Below the pieces are notes generated by a model. The model searched no databases and was not told where the DNA came from. It saw only the letters and a program-made list of their open reading frames with translations. From Bartonella taylorii (lineage in GTDB: Bacteria > Pseudomonadota > Alphaproteobacteria > Rhizobiales > Rhizobiaceae), in NCBI RefSeq assembly GCF_023920105.1, contig NZ_CP083693.1, forward strand, positions 1,319,001 through 1,383,000: a DNA stretch of 64,000 nucleotides, given 5' to 3'. Below, piece after piece: positions 55,486 through 64,000 of the stretch. Position numbers and translations under genes: made by a program. Positions within the stretch are counted from its first letter, which is position 1. Every line of letters begins with the position of its first letter.

Positions 55486-56451
55486 TTATTTCATTGCTAA
55501 CGCAGTTTTCGCTATACCATCCCAGCTGATTCCATAATTTGCTAAAACATCTAATTGGCATCCATTACAAATCGGCTCATCCGGTATTCCTAGCGATGCA
55601 AATTTACATACAATGCTATGTTCTATAAGTAATCTGGCAATTGTATCTCCAAGCCCTCCATTCGTGCTATGTTCTTCACAGACAACAACAGATTTATGGG
55701 ATTTGCATAATTCTAGCACAGATACATCATCCAAAGGGCGAATTGTTGGTATACTTACAACTGTTGGTATAGCTTCATATTTTTGGAGTTCTTCAGCAGC
55801 ATCGAGACAAATCTGAACGGTCTCACCAGTGGCAAGTAAGAGAATATCTTTTCCCCTTTGTATAACAGAAGCTTTATTGATATCTATTCTTGAAGAATCT
55901 CTATGAATATTTTTAACTGCATGCTTACCTAAACGTATATAAACAGACGTAGAATTGCTTAGCGTCGAAAGAATTGCAGCCTCCGTTTCTTTATTATCCG
56001 CAGGAGCAATGATGCGCATGTTAGGAATAGCACGAAGCGAAGCAAAATCGGAAATGGCATGATGTGTTGCTCCCAGCGCTCCATAGCTAATACCAGCACT
56101 AATGCCAATCAATCTAACAGGATTTTCACAATAAGCGACATCTACCTTTATTTGTTCAAGTGCACGCGTTGTCAAAAAACAAGCCTGAGAAACCACAAAT
56201 GGCTTTTTTCCACACGAGGCAAGACCAGCCGCAACGCCTACCAAATTTTGTTCGGCAATTCCAACTTCTACAATACGCTTTGGATAGTACTTTGCGAATT
56301 GGTCAATCTTCCCAGATATTCGTGAATCAGCTGTTAAAACAACAATATCTTTATCAAATTGCGCTATTTTTATAAGAGTTTTATTCAAAATTTCGAGGTT
56401 TGAAAACTTTACGGTAGTTTGTGTTTCTTGATGATAATTATCCATGTTCAT
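55486..56451 (-). CDS. Transketolase-like, C-terminal subunit
   Basis: Second half of a split thiamine-diphosphate transketolase. The Pyr domain is seen in KIDQFAKYYPKRIVEVGIAE (catalytic Glu) and QNLVGVAAGLASCGKKPFVV, and the C-terminal domain in VVCEEHSTNGGLGDTIARLL. 321 residues. The ATG overlaps the stop of the N-terminal half by 4 bases, so the two subunits are made from one message. Split transketolases of this kind often serve sugar or cofactor pathways rather than central metabolism; the substrate here is unknown. It is convergent with lldD. Confidence 0.85.
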   Translation of the reverse strand: MNMDNYHQETQTTVKFSNLEILNKTLIKIAQFDKDIVVLTADSRISGKIDQFAKYYPKRIVEVGIAEQNLVGVAAGLASCGKKPFVVSQACFLTTRALEQIKVDVAYCENPVRLIGISAGISYGALGATHHAISDFASLRAIPNMRIIAPADNKETEAAILSTLSNSTSVYIRLGKHAVKNIHRDSSRIDINKASVIQRGKDILLLATGETVQICLDAAEELQKYEAIPTVVSIPTIRPLDDVSVLELCKSHKSVVVCEEHSTNGGLGDTIARLLIEHSIVCKFASLGIPDEPICNGCQLDVLANYGISWDGIAKTALAMK

Positions 56452-57296
56452 GCTCCCATTAATTGAATTTTTGTCTTAATTTCATTGACAGCAAGATTAT
56501 ATTCTTCATCTGTTGGAACTTTATGGTGCCAAGTTATGTTATTTTCCATGTAGGAAATTCCAGAGCCCTTTATCGTGTTCATAATTATTGCTGTTGGTTT
56601 GTCCTTATGGAATGGAGGTAATCCTAACGATGTCTTTAGTTGTGTTATATCGTGACCATCAATTTCTACAACATGCCAGCCAAAACTTGTAAATTTATCT
56701 GCTAAGGGCTCTGTTTTCATTAAGATATCAGTCGTATCAGTAATTTGTAGCCGATTTCTATCGACAATTGCTATAAGATTACTGAGTTTATAATGCGCTG
56801 AAAATAGTACAGCCTCCCAGATGGATCCCTCTGTCATTTCACCATCGCCAAGAAGCACAAAAACACGGTAAGATTGAGAATTAAGCTGTCCAGAAAGAGC
56901 CATTCCTGCACCAAGAGATAAGCCATGACCAAGAGAGCCTGTGCTTTGCTCGATGCCAGGGACTTTTTTGGTTACATGGCCTATAAAATTTGAACCGAAT
57001 TTTAAATAAGTATCGAGAAGTTTAGGATCAAAATATCCCATTTCTGATAATACAATATACAATGCTTCAACCGCATGTCCTTTACTTTGAACATAACGAT
57101 CGCGATTAATATCATGGATACGCGTTGGATTTATTTGAAGAATATATTTGTATAAGATATAAATGAAATCAATGCAGGAAAGACTACTAGCTATGTGACC
57201 AGATTTCGCTCTTTTAATGAGATCAAGTATTTTAAGTCGTAAACGGAGAGAACAAATTGCATCGTAAATATCTGCTTTATTACTTGCATAAGCCAT
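56448..57296 (-). CDS. Transketolase-like, N-terminal subunit (ThDP-binding)
   Basis: First half of the split transketolase. The ThDP/Mg site is LGDGEMTEGSIWEAVLFSAH followed by YKLSNLIAIVDRNRLQ; the entry is KRAKSGHIASSLSCIDFIYI with the conserved His, and QSTGSLGHGLSLGAGMALSG is also present. 282 residues. AG-rich sequence precedes the ATG at 57296. Upstream there are about 320 non-coding bases. Whether a complete transketolase also exists elsewhere in the genome cannot be seen. Confidence 0.85.
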   Translation of the reverse strand: MAYASNKADIYDAICSLRLRLKILDLIKRAKSGHIASSLSCIDFIYILYKYILQINPTRIHDINRDRYVQSKGHAVEALYIVLSEMGYFDPKLLDTYLKFGSNFIGHVTKKVPGIEQSTGSLGHGLSLGAGMALSGQLNSQSYRVFVLLGDGEMTEGSIWEAVLFSAHYKLSNLIAIVDRNRLQITDTTDILMKTEPLADKFTSFGWHVVEIDGHDITQLKTSLGLPPFHKDKPTAIIMNTIKGSGISYMENNITWHHKVPTDEEYNLAVNEIKTKIQLMGA

Positions 57297-57614
57297 ACTC
57301 TCCCCCTCAGAAAATTTATAAAATAATCCCTTTAAATCGCGATTTTATGGCTACTGACTAGAAGATCATTTAAACCATTCCATATATCTTTAGATGTATT
57401 GTGTACAGAAAAAAGCATGCATACCAGAAAGTAATTGTACAGTAGTTATGCAAAAATAGTAGTATAAAAGCTTTCCACATCTTTCATTGGTTAAAAAACA
57501 ACCGCTTCTTCATGCCAAACAACCGCCCCATAAGAAAAGTGCAATGTAAAAAGATGTACAGAATAATTTTTCTCATCCTATCGGATAAAAACGAAAATTT
57601 TCAGAAGTTTAAAA
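57297..57614. other. Intergenic region between the transketolase operon and rsmD
   Basis: Promoter region of the split transketolase on the right side of that operon. AT-rich; no gene or strong hairpin recognised. Confidence 0.35.
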
Positions 57615-58172
57615 CTATGATCGCAGTTTATAAAAACGTATTGCTGTCTCACCATAAAAACGCTCATCATCTAGATAAAATATATCAGGTAAATGAATCA
57701 TTGCTTCCTTCTTTTCTTCAAGTACAAAGAGTGTATCAGCTTTTGCCCACCCTCCTCTCACAGCCGCAACAAAAGCACGCTCACCTAAACAATAGCCATA
57801 AGGAGGATCTGCGCAAATAATATCAAATGGAAGCATTGTCCCAATATTGCCTAGTTTTGTCGCATCACGACGCAAGATCCGCCCAATTGACTGCAATTCA
57901 AAAGCTTCAATATTTTTTTGAAGCAGTCCACGCCCCTCAACTGAATTTTCAACAAAAACAGCCGCTTTTGCACCACGCGATAAAGCCTCTATGCCTAAAG
58001 CACCAGTACCTGCAAAAAGATCAAGAATACGTTTGTTTGTCCAAAATTGTTCTTCTCGGCTCGCAAGAATATTGAAAAGGCTTTCACGCGTACGATCACT
58101 GGTTGGGCGAATTGATTGCCCCACAGGTGCAAACAAAACACGCCCAGCAAATTTACCGCCGACGATTCGCAC
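57615..58172 (-). CDS. rsmD: 16S rRNA (guanine-N2)-methyltransferase RsmD
   Basis: Methylates G966 of 16S rRNA using S-adenosylmethionine. The SAM-binding motif is [19 protein letters not shown] and the catalytic motif ADPPYGY, with the family start [15 protein letters not shown] and [16 protein letters not shown] choose the GTG at 58172, 4-5 bases behind AGAGGA and giving VRIVGGKF as in most RsmD proteins; an ATG at 58208 would add 12 residues. It overlaps the end of rluB by 20 bases, so both are in one operon. Confidence 0.88.
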   Translation of the reverse strand: MRIVGGKFAGRVLFAPVGQSIRPTSDRTRESLFNILASREEQFWTNKRILDLFAGTGALGIEALSRGAKAAVFVENSVEGRGLLQKNIEAFELQSIGRILRRDATKLGNIGTMLPFDIICADPPYGYCLGERAFVAAVRGGWAKADTLFVLEEKKEAMIHLPDIFYLDDERFYGETAIRFYKLRS

Positions 58173-59559
58173 GTGGTCCTCTAAATCGCTTTGTTGTTTT
58201 TGCATCACCGCTATACGCTTTAGATTTTTTCATGGCAGGACCATCAAATGATTTAGCTTTTCGCTTACTCTCAAAAGAACGCTCATCGTAATTGCCTTTT
58301 ACAACCTTTTCTTCTTTCTTTAATAGATGCTCTTTTTTGCCAACAACACGCGCTTCACCATAAGATTTTTTACCACGTTTTTGGTCAAAACGAATATCTT
58401 TCTCTTTGTGCAACTGAACTTCTGGTAACTTTTCCTTACCTTTATGAAAAAATCCCTTGCCGACTAAATTGCTTTTATGATTATGAGAAGATTCCTCACT
58501 ATAGAAAGACTTCTTACGTGCACTCTGTGGACGTGCACCAGGAGCCATCCAAACATTAGAGCGACGCGAACGAGGCAAAAAACGCTGCTCTGCTTTTCCT
58601 TCATTGCTCTCATCCTTACGCATAAATTTCTCATCAGATTTTGTGCCCAATCGTGATTGAGAGTGCTTAACAGAGCTGCTGCTCCTGCGCTGTACATTTT
58701 TCCCACTCGAAAAAACCCAACCATCATTGGTAGTAGCAAGATCTTTATCTCTTGGTTTTACTACAACAACCGCAGAATTTGGAAATGACTTAAGAATAGG
58801 AGCATCAAAATCTGCATTCGCTTGCATAATTAAACGCTCACCCAATTGCTCACGTAACGTCCGACCTTTTATCTCACGAACGGCTCCTTCTTCTAAATCA
58901 GAAAGCTGAAATGGACCATAGGATACACGAATTAAACGATTCACCGATAATCCTAATGCACCAAGAACCTTCTTTATTTCACGATTTTTTCCTTCACGCA
59001 AAGCTACAGAAAGCCATACATTTGACCCCTGTTCACGTTCAATCGATGCTTCAATTGAACCATAGAAAATACCATCAATCGCGATGCCATTTTTAAGACT
59101 ATCAAGTGCACTCTGTTTGACTCTTCCATGAGCACGAACCCGATATTTTCGCACCCATCCTGTTACAGGAAGTTCTAAGACACGGGCTAAACCACCGTCA
59201 TTGGTTAACAGCAAAAGCCCTTCCGTGTTAATATCAAGCCTGCCCACAGAAAGAACACGAGGCATTTCTTTCGGCAAATTGCTAAAAACTGTTGGTCTAC
59301 CTTCAGGATCACGGTTAGTGGTGACAAGTCCTACTGGCTTGTGATAAAGCCATAATCGCGTTCGTTCCGTAGGAGACAAAGGCTTGCCATCAACCTTAAT
59401 AACATCAGAGCGGGTAACATTAAAAGCAGGCGTCGTCACAACTTCACCGTTAACAACAATACGACCTGCAAAAATCATCATTTCTGCATCACGACGCGAA
59501 GCAACACCAGCACGTGCTAACCTTTTGGCAATCCGCTCACTCTCATTGTTTTCATTCAT
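58153..59559 (-). CDS. rluB: rRNA pseudouridine synthase RluB/RsuA family with long basic tail
   Basis: Pseudouridine synthase, most likely acting on 23S rRNA. An N-terminal S4 domain ([20 protein letters not shown]) precedes the catalytic part with [20 protein letters not shown] (catalytic Asp) and [20 protein letters not shown]. From about residue 245 a low-complexity, Lys/Arg/Ser-rich extension of about 220 residues follows, ending in GPRANRRR. Such tails are common in alphaproteobacterial RluB and probably bind RNA. 468 residues. Divergent from tadA, a frequent rhizobial arrangement. Confidence 0.88.
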   Translation of the reverse strand: MNENNESERIAKRLARAGVASRRDAEMMIFAGRIVVNGEVVTTPAFNVTRSDVIKVDGKPLSPTERTRLWLYHKPVGLVTTNRDPEGRPTVFSNLPKEMPRVLSVGRLDINTEGLLLLTNDGGLARVLELPVTGWVRKYRVRAHGRVKQSALDSLKNGIAIDGIFYGSIEASIEREQGSNVWLSVALREGKNREIKKVLGALGLSVNRLIRVSYGPFQLSDLEEGAVREIKGRTLREQLGERLIMQANADFDAPILKSFPNSAVVVVKPRDKDLATTNDGWVFSSGKNVQRRSSSSVKHSQSRLGTKSDEKFMRKDESNEGKAEQRFLPRSRRSNVWMAPGARPQSARKKSFYSEESSHNHKSNLVGKGFFHKGKEKLPEVQLHKEKDIRFDQKRGKKSYGEARVVGKKEHLLKKEEKVVKGNYDERSFESKRKAKSFDGPAMKKSKAYSGDAKTTKRFRGPRANRRR

Positions 59560-59822
59560 TTGCTTTTCACACCAACCTCTTCCTGTACGTTCAGCAAATC
59601 ATCACCCTGCATCATACTGCTTATCTTGAAAAGAGGGAGTAACACAATCATTTATCATTTTCTATCCTTTAACAGCAATAATGTATTAGATTACTTGCAA
59701 GTTAGTTTTAAACATTTAAAAATAATGTCTCTTCGTTATAAAAGAGTCATAACTCACTCATTTTACAGTACTCCTCCCGATAGAGAATTTTTTACCCTCT
59801 ACACTTCAATAGAAAGAACACT

Positions 59823-60269
59823 ATGACTTTGACTCCCATGGAAATAGCCCTTTTAGAAGCGCAATGGGCAAAAAAAAAAGATGAAATCCCCGTAGGTGCC
59901 GTTATCACACATGGAAAAACAATCGTTGCACGCGCTGGTAACTACACAAAAGCCGGATGTGATCCTACAGGACATGCAGAAATGCGCGTAATCCGTATGG
60001 CCTGCGAAACATTCCAAAGTGAAAGACTTCTTGATTGCGACCTATATGTAACCCTTGAACCTTGTGCTATGTGTGCAGCAGCCATTTCATTTGCACGCAT
60101 AAGGCGTCTCTACTATGCAACCAGCGACCCAAAAGGAGGCGCTATTGAACACGGCCCACGCTTTTACCAGCAGCCAACTTGCCATCACCGACCTGAGATC
60201 TATTCTGGTTTTAAGGAAAAAGAAGCTGCTCAACTGCTTAAAGATTTTTTTGCACAAAAGCGGTATTAA
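59823..60269 (+). CDS. tadA: tRNA adenosine(34) deaminase
   Basis: Zinc enzyme that converts A34 to inosine in tRNA-Arg. The metal and catalytic residues are seen in DPTGHAEMRVIRMA (His and Glu) and LEPCAMCAAAISFARI (two Cys), with EIPVGAVITHGKTIV at the start. 148 residues, normal. The ATG at 59823 follows GAAAG. A general cytidine deaminase is the alternative, but the PCAMC motif and the place next to rluB favour TadA. Confidence 0.88.
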   Translation: MTLTPMEIALLEAQWAKKKDEIPVGAVITHGKTIVARAGNYTKAGCDPTGHAEMRVIRMACETFQSERLLDCDLYVTLEPCAMCAAAISFARIRRLYYATSDPKGGAIEHGPRFYQQPTCHHRPEIYSGFKEKEAAQLLKDFFAQKRY

Positions 60270-60408
60270 AAACATCTTCTTCTTATCTACAATACCTATC
60301 TTTGAACAACTGAGAATTCTTAAAGAAGGTTCATAGCCCTTCTTTTCTACAAGAACCCATTTTTAGAACACTTTTCCTCTCGCACTCTTTAACGCTTCGT
60401 CCTTACTC

Positions 60409-60933
60409 TTATTTACCAACAGGTGCAGTTTTTGCTGGTTGACGATAACTTAAAGGCGGCTCCGTAAGATACCGACGATACTTCGCACTTCCAACTTGCG
60501 CTCTCTGACGACGTAAATATTCCTGTCGTTGCTTCGCACTCAACCGTGAAATACTTTCTGAACCAGCGTTACTAGCATGCTCATTAACTGATGATACTTT
60601 TTGGGGGGAAACAGAAGCTTTGCTACCACTAGAGTGTTGCTTTAGTCTTCCTGTTCTACCAAGTGAACCACCCTGTGCTACATCTTGCTGCGGTAGTGGT
60701 AACACTGTGCGCGAGCTTGACTTTGGTATCACAAGTTTTGGATGGTTTTCCATAACAAGCTGGCTATTATTGTTTGTCGATGTTAGCGAGGCAAGGTTAG
60801 CAACATCTTCAAAAAACTGTAACGAAACCGCCTTATCTGTACCATAAGTAGGAGCGGATAAACCGCATCCTGTTAAAACAAAGCACATGCCTAAAATGCT
60901 TGTTGGCAATATTTTTATTTCACGTCTTTTCAC
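60409..60933 (-). CDS. Small lipoprotein of unknown function
   Basis: A 174-residue lipoprotein: signal segment ILPTSILGMCFVLTGC with a lipobox before the Cys, followed by a Ser/Gln/Asn-rich, probably unfolded chain and a basic Arg/Gln-rich C-terminal part (RLSAKQRQEYLRRQRAQVGS). In rhizobia a lipoprotein gene of this kind lies just downstream of ileS. No known domain. It starts 199 bases after the ileS stop. Confidence 0.75.
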   Translation of the reverse strand: MKRREIKILPTSILGMCFVLTGCGLSAPTYGTDKAVSLQFFEDVANLASLTSTNNNSQLVMENHPKLVIPKSSSRTVLPLPQQDVAQGGSLGRTGRLKQHSSGSKASVSPQKVSSVNEHASNAGSESISRLSAKQRQEYLRRQRAQVGSAKYRRYLTEPPLSYRQPAKTAPVGK

Positions 60934-61132
60934 TGCTTATCCCATTTTCCTAAGTATATGGCTAATTGATTCTCCCGCAATTTATTGGAGATCTGGTCCA
61001 CACACAAATTACCCCCACGGAAAAACAACGGATCTTACCACTACCATAAAAGGCTATACGCATCAATGACAGAAATCAAACTGTAAAATGCTCTTTACAA
61101 CTCAGCATTTCCTCCTCCTCTTGATCTAAACT

Positions 61133-64000
61133 TTAAATCCTGCCGAGCATCTGTAATTCACGCAAAGCAGCCGCATCGCGAGCAGATACATCAGGATAAG
61201 CTGGATCACTACCAACATCTTGTGTATAACGCCATGACCTCGCACATTTTTGCCCTAACGCCTTCCTAGGATACACACCAACGCCTTCAACATCACTTAG
61301 AGTAAAAGCATCCTTAGGCGGTGTATCCTGTTTAATTGTTAGAGCACTGGTGATACAAATTTCCGCCATATCTAGATTCTCTAATGCTTCCAGTAAAGTT
61401 GGATTAGAAATAAAAACAATGGGTGCTGCTTCTAAAGATGATCCAATACGCTTGTCCGCTCGCTCAAGCTCTAAAGCACCCGTCACAACTTTGCGAACCT
61501 GACGAACTTTTTTCCAACGTTCAGCCAAAGATTCATTCTGCCACTCCTCTCGCATAGAGCGAAACTGTTCCAAATGCACCGATTGACTTTTTGGGTAACG
61601 CTCTAACCAAGCTTCTTCCATCGTAAAAGGCAACATTGGAGCAAGCCATGTCACCATGTGCTCAAAAACCTCACGGACAACCTGCAAAGAAGCTTTACGT
61701 TTTTTTGATGAAGGTGCATCGCAATAAAGAGAATCTTTGCGGATATCAAAATAAAATGCTGATAACTCAATAATCGAAAAATCCAACAATGCACGCATAA
61801 TCTTTTTAAAATCAAACTCGTCATAGGCGCGATTAACCAAATGATCGAGTTCAAAAAGTCGATGCAATATAAATTTTTCAAGATCTGGCAATGCACAATA
61901 AGAGATTTCTTCTCCTTCATCATGTGCTAAAGTTCCAAGCATCCAACGAATTGCATTACGCAATTTACGATATGAATCCACATTTGTTTGAAGAATTTTT
62001 TTGCCTAGACGCTGATCTTCCCAATAATCCGTTGTCATCACCCAGAGACGAAAAATATCAGCACCAGATGTTTTAATGATTTCTTGCGGAACAACCGTGT
62101 TTCCTAAGGACTTAGACATTTTCTTGCCATTCTCATCCAAAGTAAAACCGTGCGTGATCACCGCCTTATAAGGAGAACAAGCGCGCGTACCACAACTTTC
62201 CAAAAGAGAAGACTGGAACCACCCACGATGTTGATCAGATCCTTCAAAATAAACATCGGCAGGCCATTTCAAATCAGCTCGATCCTCTAGTACAAAACTA
62301 TGGCTCGCTCCAGAATCAAACCAAACATCAAGAATATCACGGACCTGTTTCCAAGACTCATGCACACGCTCACCTAAAAAACGTTCACGTGCTCCCTCAG
62401 TAAACCACGCATCTGCCCCTTCTTTTTCAAAAGCTTGCAAAATACGCTCATTCACTCGCTCATCTTTCAGAACAACACCATCCTCATTGGCAAAAATACA
62501 AATTGGAACACCCCAAGCGCGCTGACGAGAAAGAACCCAATCAGGACGATCTGCTACCATAGAAGCCAAACGGTTTTGACCAGAAGAAGGAACAAAACGC
62601 GTCATCGAAATAGCCTCCAAAGCACGACTACGTAAAGTTGAACCATCTCCAAGATCTTTATCCATTGAAATAAACCATTGCGGCGTATTACGAAAAATAA
62701 CAGGTTTTTTTGAACGCCAACTGTGAGGATAGGAATGTTTTAAACGACCGCGTGCAAACAATCGATCCGCTTTAATTAAAGCGTTTATCACTTCTTTATT
62801 AGCATCACCCATTTTTCCATGATCATCAATAACACGTACGGGCCCCTCTTTACGGTCCGGTCCAAAACCAGGGACATCCTTGGTATAAAAACCAGCATCA
62901 TCAACAGGAAAAGGTATAGACGAATCAATACCAGCCTGCTCCAATAGAGGCTTATAAGCATTCCAAATTTCAAAATCCTCACGACCATGGCTAGGTGCTG
63001 TATGAACAAAACCGGTACCAGCACTCTCTGTTACGTGAGAACCATCAAGTAGCGCAATCTTATAATTATAACCTCCAGCTAAACCTTTGAGTGGATGAGA
63101 AAGAAAAAGCCTTTTAAGCTCATCATTAGAAATAACACGTAAACGCTTCAAAACAAGTTTTGCTTTTTCTGCACAGCTCATAGACAATGCATCAGCAAAG
63201 AGAAGTTTTTCTCCAGCTTGAGGACCAAAATCATTTTCTGCGCTTTCAACTTCGTAAACACCGTAAGAAATCTGTGAAGAATAACTAACCGCACGGTTAC
63301 CAGGAATTGTCCACGGAGTCGTTGTCCAAATCACAACATAAGCGCCATACAAATCGCTAGAATCTGTTTCAAAAACAGGAAACTTAACCCATATGACCTC
63401 TGATTCATGATCATGATATTCAATCTCCGCCTCTGCCAAAGCCGTACGCTCCACAACAGACCACATCACAGGCTTTGAACCACGATAAATCTGATCTGAC
63501 ATAGCAAATTTCATCAATTCACTAGCAATGCGTGCTTCTGCATGAAAAGCCATTGTGGTATAGGGCGTGTTAAAATCTCCAACAACGCCAAGGCGTTTAA
63601 ATTCTTCACTTTGAACAGTTATCCAATGTTGTGCAAATTCACGGCATTCTTGACGAAATTCGTTAAGGGGTACATCATCTTTATTTTTCCCTTGCGCACG
63701 ATATTTTTCTTCAATCTTCCATTCAATTGGAAGCCCATGGCAATCCCAACCAGGTACATAGTTTGCGTTAAAACCACGCATTTGGAATGAACGAACAATC
63801 ACATCCTTTAAAACTTTGTTTAAAGCATGCCCAATATGGATATGTCCATTTGCGTAAGGTGGTCCATCATGCAGAATGTAAAGTGGGCGATCTTTTGCTT
63901 GTTGGCGTAATTGCGTATAAAGCCCCATATCTTCCCACCGTGCCATCAATTCAAGCTCTTTTTGCGGTAACCCCGCACGCATAGGAAAATTTGTTTGTGG
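61133..64000 (-). CDS. ileS: Isoleucyl-tRNA synthetase (5' end outside window)
   Basis: Class I synthetase charging tRNA-Ile. HIHIGHALN is the HIGH motif and [13 protein letters not shown] the KMSKS loop. The editing domain lies in between, with [20 protein letters not shown] and [19 protein letters not shown], and the anticodon-binding domain ends the chain. The frame continues past the ATG at 63982 to the window edge (residues PQTNFP before MRAGLPQKE), so the real start lies beyond 64000 and only a few residues are missing. 949 residues from the internal Met. Confidence 0.97.
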   Translation of the reverse strand, partial: PQTNFPMRAGLPQKELELMARWEDMGLYTQLRQQAKDRPLYILHDGPPYANGHIHIGHALNKVLKDVIVRSFQMRGFNANYVPGWDCHGLPIEWKIEEKYRAQGKNKDDVPLNEFRQECREFAQHWITVQSEEFKRLGVVGDFNTPYTTMAFHAEARIASELMKFAMSDQIYRGSKPVMWSVVERTALAEAEIEYHDHESEVIWVKFPVFETDSSDLYGAYVVIWTTTPWTIPGNRAVSYSSQISYGVYEVESAENDFGPQAGEKLLFADALSMSCAEKAKLVLKRLRVISNDELKRLFLSHPLKGLAGGYNYKIALLDGSHVTESAGTGFVHTAPSHGREDFEIWNAYKPLLEQAGIDSSIPFPVDDAGFYTKDVPGFGPDRKEGPVRVIDDHGKMGDANKEVINALIKADRLFARGRLKHSYPHSWRSKKPVIFRNTPQWFISMDKDLGDGSTLRSRALEAISMTRFVPSSGQNRLASMVADRPDWVLSRQRAWGVPICIFANEDGVVLKDERVNERILQAFEKEGADAWFTEGARERFLGERVHESWKQVRDILDVWFDSGASHSFVLEDRADLKWPADVYFEGSDQHRGWFQSSLLESCGTRACSPYKAVITHGFTLDENGKKMSKSLGNTVVPQEIIKTSGADIFRLWVMTTDYWEDQRLGKKILQTNVDSYRKLRNAIRWMLGTLAHDEGEEISYCALPDLEKFILHRLFELDHLVNRAYDEFDFKKIMRALLDFSIIELSAFYFDIRKDSLYCDAPSSKKRKASLQVVREVFEHMVTWLAPMLPFTMEEAWLERYPKSQSVHLEQFRSMREEWQNESLAERWKKVRQVRKVVTGALELERADKRIGSSLEAAPIVFISNPTLLEALENLDMAEICITSALTIKQDTPPKDAFTLSDVEGVGVYPRKALGQKCARSWRYTQDVGSDPAYPDVSARDAAALRELQMLGRI

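Overview
The window looks like a Bartonella chromosome (Alphaproteobacteria, Hyphomicrobiales). The evidence is the AT-rich base composition, the small-genome rhizobial gene blocks (rluD-rpoH, purA, serC, pmbA-cysQ-like-DUF4170-waaA-lpxK-DUF2093-mutL, rsmD-rluB/tadA, lipoprotein-ileS) and a very large FhaB-type exoprotein. I assign the genus from gene content and order by memory. No species can be named without a database search.

Layout. (1) 1-8464: core genes. These are a 3' part of an aldehyde dehydrogenase, rluD, rpoH (with a clear sigma70 promoter), an inner-membrane protein, purA, serC and tRNA-Phe(GAA). (2) 8465-20000: a decayed prophage of early and regulatory genes only. It holds an AlpA-like regulator, YqaJ exonuclease and ERF annealing protein, a beta-helix protein, two antirepressors, a divergent CI/Cro-type switch, a RuvC-like resolvase, a replication protein, the brnT/brnA toxin-antitoxin pair, a truncated ssb and an integrase. 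At least five of these genes are broken, and no head, tail or lysis genes are present. (3) 20200-34100: a second AlpA-like gene, then a two-partner-secretion / contact-dependent-inhibition locus read right to left. A roughly 2700-residue fhaB/cdiA-like gene ends in a toxin-like tail, followed by a lipoprotein gene. Four more tail-plus-lipoprotein cassettes and one stub follow in tandem. (4) 35200-41920: a large single-chain restriction-modification enzyme (Mrr-like nuclease, SF2 helicase, N6-adenine methylase) whose nuclease part is split off by a frameshift, then a structured RNA candidate in front of a second beta-helix protein. (5) 42800-64000: core genes. They include the Kdo-transferase/LpxK lipid A block, mutL, dCTP deaminase, lldD, a split transketolase, rsmD, rluB, tadA and the 3' part of ileS.

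How the parts work together. The stretch from tRNA-Phe to pmbA (about 36 kb) is an accessory zone between conserved blocks. The most interesting part is the fhaB array. Each cassette has a tail with a serine-hydrolase-like AHSRG motif and a C-terminal HNCYG motif, closely followed by or overlapping a gene for a cysteine-rich lipoprotein with a lipobox. I infer toxin/immunity pairs acting at the cell envelope. Two orphan toxins are broken while all five lipoproteins are intact, which is what selection for immunity would leave behind. The phage-like CI/Cro switch, the antirepressors and a possible C4-type RNA form a second theme.

Limits. All family names come from reading the translated sequence, not from searches. 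Frameshifts are called from the reading frame and, where stated, from copies elsewhere in this window. Sequencing error cannot be excluded for single-base events.
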